Shown here in pieces: positions 59,614 through 64,000 of a DNA stretch of 64,000 bases. The stretch comes from Lunularia cruciata (Eukaryota > Streptophyta > Marchantiopsida > Lunulariales > Lunulariaceae): the NCBI GenBank assembly GCA_948567375.1, contig OX419757.1:59272001-59336000 (forward strand), in the 5' to 3' direction. Numbering within the stretch: position 1 is the first letter of the stretch; each line of letters starts with the position of its first letter. A program made the position numbers and the translations under genes. The notes under the pieces are model-generated. The model worked only from the letters and a program-made list of their open reading frames with translations. It did no database searches and was not told the DNA's origin.

Positions 59614-60560
59614 GGGATATGTCTGTTGGAGTTGTTCGGTGGGATTAGCACCGGACTAGCTACGGTATTACAGACGGGTATAAAAGTACATAGGTACTTG
59701 TATGTAGGGAGAGATGAGACTGCTAGCAAGTCTCTCTACATCATGTGACACACTTGGCCTATCGGTACCCAGAGTTATTACCGATATCAGCAGTCAGAGG
59801 TTACCAAAAGGCCCTACCAACAGACATTTCCTTACTGGGGGCGCATGACCTACAGAGACACATGGGCTTATTCACTTGGTGATTTCTAGATGGCTATGTT
59901 AGAGACATACACGTGCGGGCTGCAGTTTGGGTATTCAGGATCCTTGTTTGAGTGTGTTTTGGGAGATGTTACGGATACATCGACATCTCCAGGTTCATTA
60001 GTCCATTTCTCCAGCTTACCTTTTGGAGAGCGTACCTTTGATGGGTGATTCTTGCACCAGAGTGGTGGCAAGTACACATCAGGTCCATTCTTGGATGAGA
60101 CTTGCTATATTGTTAGATGCAGCCAGAGTGGGATCACGAGCTCATTTTCTTTGTCTTTGGTGGACAAACCTCTTACCCAAAGAGGTTTTACAACGTGCTT
60201 ATGATGGGATTTAACGACTTGAGCACATCCTTGTTGATGACATCTTGGATGTTAGGCATCAGTCTCAGATGGTGGTAGTGGCTGATAGGTCATCTATGGC
60301 AGTGGTGAACCTAGTTGGATAGCCTAGAGCCGCATTTCCCACACTCATGAGTTTCCCAAGCTCTCATGCATTTTGAGAGGGAGGACTTGGACTTGTTTGG
60401 GACTCATAGTTACAACATTTGGTGGAGCCCAATGCTGATGAGAGAGAGCAGGTGATGGTATCACCACTATTCCAGTGGTGTTAGAGGCATCTAGGCGTCA
60501 GGTGTTAGGTCAGGCTATGGACCTGAATTGTTTGACTTGGATTGTGAGCCTTGGCAGCAT
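59614..60560 (+). pseudogene. C5 cytosine-DNA-methyltransferase-like domain inside Gypsy-D
   Basis: The order of motifs follows C5 methyltransferases. Motif I (SAM binding) is LLELFGGISTGLA at about 59623-59661, followed by YLYVGRDETASKS as motif II. A DISLLGAHDL segment precedes motif IV. Motif IV, where PCQ is expected, reads W-L-C-stop; the Cys codon (59897-59899) survives but Pro is Leu and Gln is TAG (59900-59902). Motif VI (usually ENV) reads LESVPLMGD near 60023. Motif VIII region is LLDAARVGSRAH with later arginines lost. The C-terminal part has VVNLVG, FPTLMSFPSSHAF, NADERE and LGQAMDLNCLTWIVSL (motif X-like). Several frame changes separate the pieces. An intact relative would methylate cytosine at C5 using SAM; this copy cannot. 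Type resembles the compact DNMT3-like/bacterial-like group, but I cannot place it more exactly. Confidence 0.78.
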
Positions 60561-61935
60561 AAGATGCGCTTGATAGGCATCACCACTCGGACACTTGTGA
60601 GCCTTGTGTCTATCGAGACGATTCAGGCACATGCTAAGGGTGATGGACCGAGTAGACATGGTATTCTTGGGACACATCTGGTAGCTACTAGGGAGAGTGG
60701 TCTACTTGGAGTCCATCCAGGTGAGCGTGTACTACTTGGATTACACCCTTGGTCCACTTGGGATGCAGCTAGAGGACTTGTGGAGCTTGCAGCTAGAGTG
60801 GAGGGAGTTTTTCACACAGAGGTTAGGACCTCTAGTGGTCGGGAGCATGATGCTATTGCTCCCAAGGGCCCAATGTAGCAGCCAGTCAGTACGTCTTCCA
60901 CTCCTATGACAGTTATAGAGGATACTTGGGAGCCAGATCTTGGACCCAAGCTTACTAGAGAGGAAAGACGGAGGGTTTGGAGGTTCTTGAGGAGTCATAC
61001 GAGTTGTTTTGCCTTCAGTATGAAGGATTTGCGTGCTCTAAAGGGACATGGTATATGGATTGAGCTGACTAGCAATATACTAGTTTTCCGACGTCCTTAT
61101 TGCTATAGTGACATGGAGAGGACATTGATTCAGAGCCAGAGTAGTGACCTTTTTGAGGCTGGTTTGGTGGAGATTTCACATGGAGAGTATGCATCAGCAA
61201 CAGTGATGCTAGCCAAGAAGGATATGCATGGCAACTATACAGATAGGCGGATGTGTGGAGATTACCGTCCTATCAACCGACAGACCAGGGCTGATCGGTA
61301 TGCCATGCCTACATCAGAGGAGATTTTTGATGTGATTGTGCATGCAAAGGTCTTCAATAATTTGGATCTTTGAGCGGGATATCATTAGTTGCCGATCAGG
61401 GAGGAGAATACGTCCAAGACAACATTTTGGTCTATTGATCCTCACGGCAAGGATGTGTTATATCAGTGGAGGTTCTTACCATTTGGGTTGAAGAACTCTC
61501 CTTTTGAGTTCTAGAGGGTCATGGATAGGATCCTAGCTGAATTGGATTTTGCTCGGTGTTATATTGATGACATTTTGGTCTATAGCACTATTGTGGAGGA
61601 GCATGAGAGATAGTTGTTGGAGGTGTTTGAGAGGTTGAGATCTCATGGACTCAAATTACATCCTGGGAAGTGTAGGTTCTTCCATGAGCAGGTTGAGTAT
61701 TTGGGTCACACTATCTACCCCAGAGGACTTGGTGTTCAGCATACCAAGGTGGAGGTTATTGCACATATTCCTTGGCCTATAGATGTGAGCAGAGTGCCAG
61801 TATTCTTGGGGTTGGCAAACTTCTATTGCCGCTATGTTAGAGAATTTAGTGCCATTGCCAAGGCCTTGACAAAGCTGACCAAGCTTACACAAGAGTGGTG
61901 TTGGGGAGATGAGCAAGAGAAGCTTTTGTAGAGCT
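60561..61935 (+). pseudogene. Gypsy-D reverse transcriptase
   Basis: After a linker (LTREERRRVWRFLRSHTSCF near 60950), RT shows FEAGLVEISHGEYASATVM, RRMCGDYRPINRQT, FNNLDL, FLPFGLKNSPFEF and the catalytic YIDD at 61560-61571, then KCRFFHEQVEYLGHTI and FLGLANFYCRYVREFS. YIDD is an accepted variant of YxDD. Stops at LDL-stop, FEF-stop and HER-stop replace codons that are usually Arg or Gln, consistent with C-to-T decay. Confidence 0.85.
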
Positions 61936-62390
61936 CAAGGAGAGGTTGACATCTACTCCTATTTTGAGGAGTCCAATTAGAGGATGACCATTTCAACTTC
62001 ATACTGATTGGAGTATGTTGGGGCTTGGAGCAGTGCTCATCAAACATGATGGTGAGGGGAAGGAGTTTGTGGTGGCCTATGCTAGTTGCTCCAACAATTC
62101 AGCGGAGGTGAAGTATAGTGCATATGAGGGAGAGTGCTTGGCAGCAGTTTGGGCAGTAGCACATTTCCGATGATACCTATTTGGTAACCCCTTCACTCTC
62201 ATCATTGATCATCAGCCGCTGAAGTGGTTGATGGAGTCCGAGAAGCTTTCAGGAATGCTTGCACAATGGGCTCTGATTTTACAAGAGTATGATTTCACGA
62301 TTGTTCACAGACCTAGAGTGGTGAACCGTGATGCATATGGGTTGAGTAGAAACCCATGTCCCAGCCAACAGGATCATGGTAAGATAGATG
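61936..62390 (+). pseudogene. Gypsy-D RNase H
   Basis: Reads [31 protein letters not shown], then a stop, LFGNPFTLIIDHQPLKWLM and FTIVHRPRVVNRDAYGLSR. These are the conserved acidic blocks of gypsy RNase H, in shifted frames. Confidence 0.8.
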
Positions 62391-62699
62391 AGGAGATGGT
62401 GCTAGGTTGGCATGCATCTGCCTTTCTATGTATATTTTTTGAGGCTTTGGTGGTATCTCTCTCAGCAAATATAGGAGGAGTTATTGAGGTCACATATCTA
62501 GAGAGTGGAGATATTGGTACAGTTCAGTGAGACATTCATGATGATGTCTTAGTGATGGACTATCTTTGCACTGGTGTTGTGGGTGGCACAGTTGGGGCCA
62601 AGGAGAGAGATTGTGTCCTTTAGCAAGCCAGACGGTTCAGATTGGAGGGTAGACACCTTTTATGTGTATAGGAGGATGGTAGAGTACGAGAAGTACCAC

Positions 62700-63640
62700 T
62701 TCCATCTCAAAGACCACAGTTAGTTTGTCATGCTCATGAGGAGCTAGGACATTTTGGAGTCAAGCATACATATAGCTTACTCCAGAGTCATTATTGGTGG
62801 CACGATATGCAGACCAAGGTACAACAGTTTGTTGCTTGATGTGTGGTTTGTGACCGAGTTAGAGCATCATTCAATGCTCCTACTCCACAATTACATCCAT
62901 TACCTATCATGGGATTGGGTTATCGTTGGAGTTTGGACTTTGCTGGACCTTTACTGCTGACTGTGAGGCATCATCGGTATGTTTTGGTGATGGTGGAGTA
63001 CTTCTCCAAGTGGATTGAGTTGGTGGCACTTTCTGACAAGTCTAGTGAAGGGACAACTTACTCGTTCCTGGATTGAGTTCTTAGTCATTTTGGTGCACCA
63101 GCTGAGGTTTTGACTGATCAGGGTACAGAGTTCTTGGGGGAATTTCAGGTCTTGTGTGACAAGGCTTTGATTGATCACCGTACTACCTCCTGAGATCACC
63201 CTGAGGTAGATGGATTAGCAAAGAGAGTGGTTCAGACCGTGAAGAGAGGATTGCAAAAGTATGGTTTGTAGAGAGACCACTTGGAAGATAGGGATCTCCT
63301 GTTACCTTGGTTGGCCATGGGCTATCGGTTCAGCCAGCAAGGCTCCTTAGCATCCTTCTCTCCTTACTTCCTACTCTATGGACAAGATCCAGATTTACCT
63401 GCCGCCATTTGTCGAGATGCTATTGTAGTTTTGGACTTGGATGACCTAGATATATGGATGAGCGCATGTTCTCAACGGGCAAAGATCTTTTGGAGAGTGA
63501 TGCCAATGGCCTTTGAGAACTTGGCAATTGCTCAGCATAGAGATACTTTACGCTATGCTACCATTCAAGGAGGAGGTTATAGACCCTCGATCCATTGATT
63601 TCATCCAGGCAACTATGCATATCTATAGTAGACAACACCG
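62700..63640 (+). pseudogene. Gypsy-D integrase
   Basis: The zinc domain reads HAHEELGHFGVKHTYSLL with a later CVVCDRV. The core has RWSLDFAGPL (first Asp), VLTDQGTEFLGEF (second Asp) and DHPEVDGLAKRVVQTVKRG, where Lys occupies the position of the catalytic Glu. PWLAMGYRFSQQ and FSPYFLLYGQDPDLP follow, typical of gypsy integrase C-terminal parts. Stops at several positions. Confidence 0.82.
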
Positions 63641-63655
63641 ACAACACTTGATGTT

Positions 63656-63973
63656 TTGACAGGCCGCACTATCTTGAGAGTGTGTGAGGTTTTGCCATCT
63701 GGAGTCCTTGTGTTGAAAGGACGTGATGGTGGTGTTTGGAAGGACCATGTGCGCAATTGTGCGCCATGCCACCTCCCAAACATTGATGGTACTATGGACC
63801 CAAGCTTGGCACTTGTACGTGTAGGCTTGAGGTGTATGTTATGTGGCTCTTTTGGTGGAGCTACTACTATTTTAGTGTGTGATAGCTATTCGAGAGGATG
63901 ACATATGGCATGTATGACTCCTCCCCTCATGGTGGTTCCTCAGGGACAATGGTTATGTCCTAGATGTACTTGA
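63656..63973 (+). pseudogene. Gypsy-D integrase tail with PHD finger
   Basis: The frame opens with a small beta-rich tail (VLPSGVLVLKGRDGGVWKDHV), then a PHD zinc finger at 63833-63967. Ligands seen: CMLC, then CDSY (second Cys of the pair is Tyr), H-M-A-C, and WLCPRC, with PQGQWLCP as in PHD fingers. The Trp before the His is a TGA stop (63902-63904). PHD fingers read histone H3 tails, so an intact version could direct integration or bind the element's own chromatin. The frame ends TGA at 63971-63973. Confidence 0.75.
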
Positions 63974-64000
63974 TCTATAACTAGTTCATTCTTTATATGG
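63974..64000. other. Window end, no feature
   Basis: The last 27 bases follow the Gypsy-D stop codon; its polypurine tract and 3' LTR should lie beyond the window. Confidence 0.6.

Larger units (their letters stand above)
55359..64000 (+). mobile_element. Gypsy-D: Ty3/gypsy element with methyltransferase-like domain and PHD finger (runs off window)
   Basis: The LTR start at 55359 is defined by homology with the solo LTR at 49594. Coding order is gag with two zinc knuckles, aspartic protease, a C5 cytosine-DNA-methyltransferase-like domain, RT, RNase H, integrase and a terminal PHD finger whose frame ends at 63971-63973. The right LTR lies outside the window. Frames shift repeatedly and many codons are stops, most explainable as C-to-T changes (CAG to TAG, CGA to TGA), as expected in long-methylated DNA. 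It is not a chromovirus of the Gypsy-A/B/C type: there is no chromodomain and the protease, RT and integrase signatures differ. Gypsy elements with captured methyltransferases have been reported in some algae as I recall; this arrangement in a land plant is the striking point of the window. Confidence 0.85.

Overview
This is a nuclear window from a land plant. One clear low-copy host gene is visible, a plastid biotin carboxyl carrier protein (BCCP, a subunit of heteromeric acetyl-CoA carboxylase) split into about seven small exons at 14.56-17.36 kb. Most of the remainder is decayed transposable elements in AT-rich DNA. The mix of element types (a restriction-endonuclease-type non-LTR element, chromodomain Ty3/gypsy elements, and a Ty3/gypsy element with cytosine-methyltransferase and PHD modules) makes me favour a large non-flowering plant genome (gymnosperm, fern or lycophyte). 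That placement is inference.

Layout. 0-7.2 kb: no recognisable gene; a purine-rich higher-order minisatellite fills about 1.44-3.50 kb. 7.2-13.1 kb (+): degenerate non-LTR retrotransposon 'LINE-A', with an internal duplication and three later insertions. 13.1-17.4 kb: upstream region and BCCP gene. 17.4-20.1 kb: downstream DNA with a perfect hairpin and a short tandem repeat. 20.1-23.3 kb (-): 'LINE-B', a better-preserved relative of LINE-A with reverse transcriptase, CCHC motif and restriction-like endonuclease. 23.3-33.5 kb: mostly unassigned, with a 34-bp perfect palindrome and a 425-bp TA-flanked MITE. 33.5-40.9 kb: an unknown coding remnant split by a complete LTR chromovirus, 'Gypsy-A' (34126-40707), with matching 5-bp target duplications. 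40.85-50.6 kb (+): older chromovirus 'Gypsy-C', split by a complete minus-strand chromovirus 'Gypsy-B' (43211-47332) inside its reverse transcriptase and by a solo LTR (49594-50132) of the family that follows. 50.6-55.4 kb: unassigned, with a coiled-coil coding remnant and small repeats. 55.36-64.0 kb (+, runs off the end): 'Gypsy-D', with gag (two zinc knuckles), protease, C5 cytosine-methyltransferase-like domain, reverse transcriptase, RNase H, integrase and a terminal PHD finger.

The most interesting system is Gypsy-D, which joins a DNA-methylation 'writer' fold and a chromatin 'reader' fold in one retroelement. This copy is inactivated by stops and motif losses. All four gypsy integrases have lysine where the third catalytic acidic residue (Glu) is expected. 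No element in the window looks autonomous now. All domain calls come from reading translations by eye; no database search was run.
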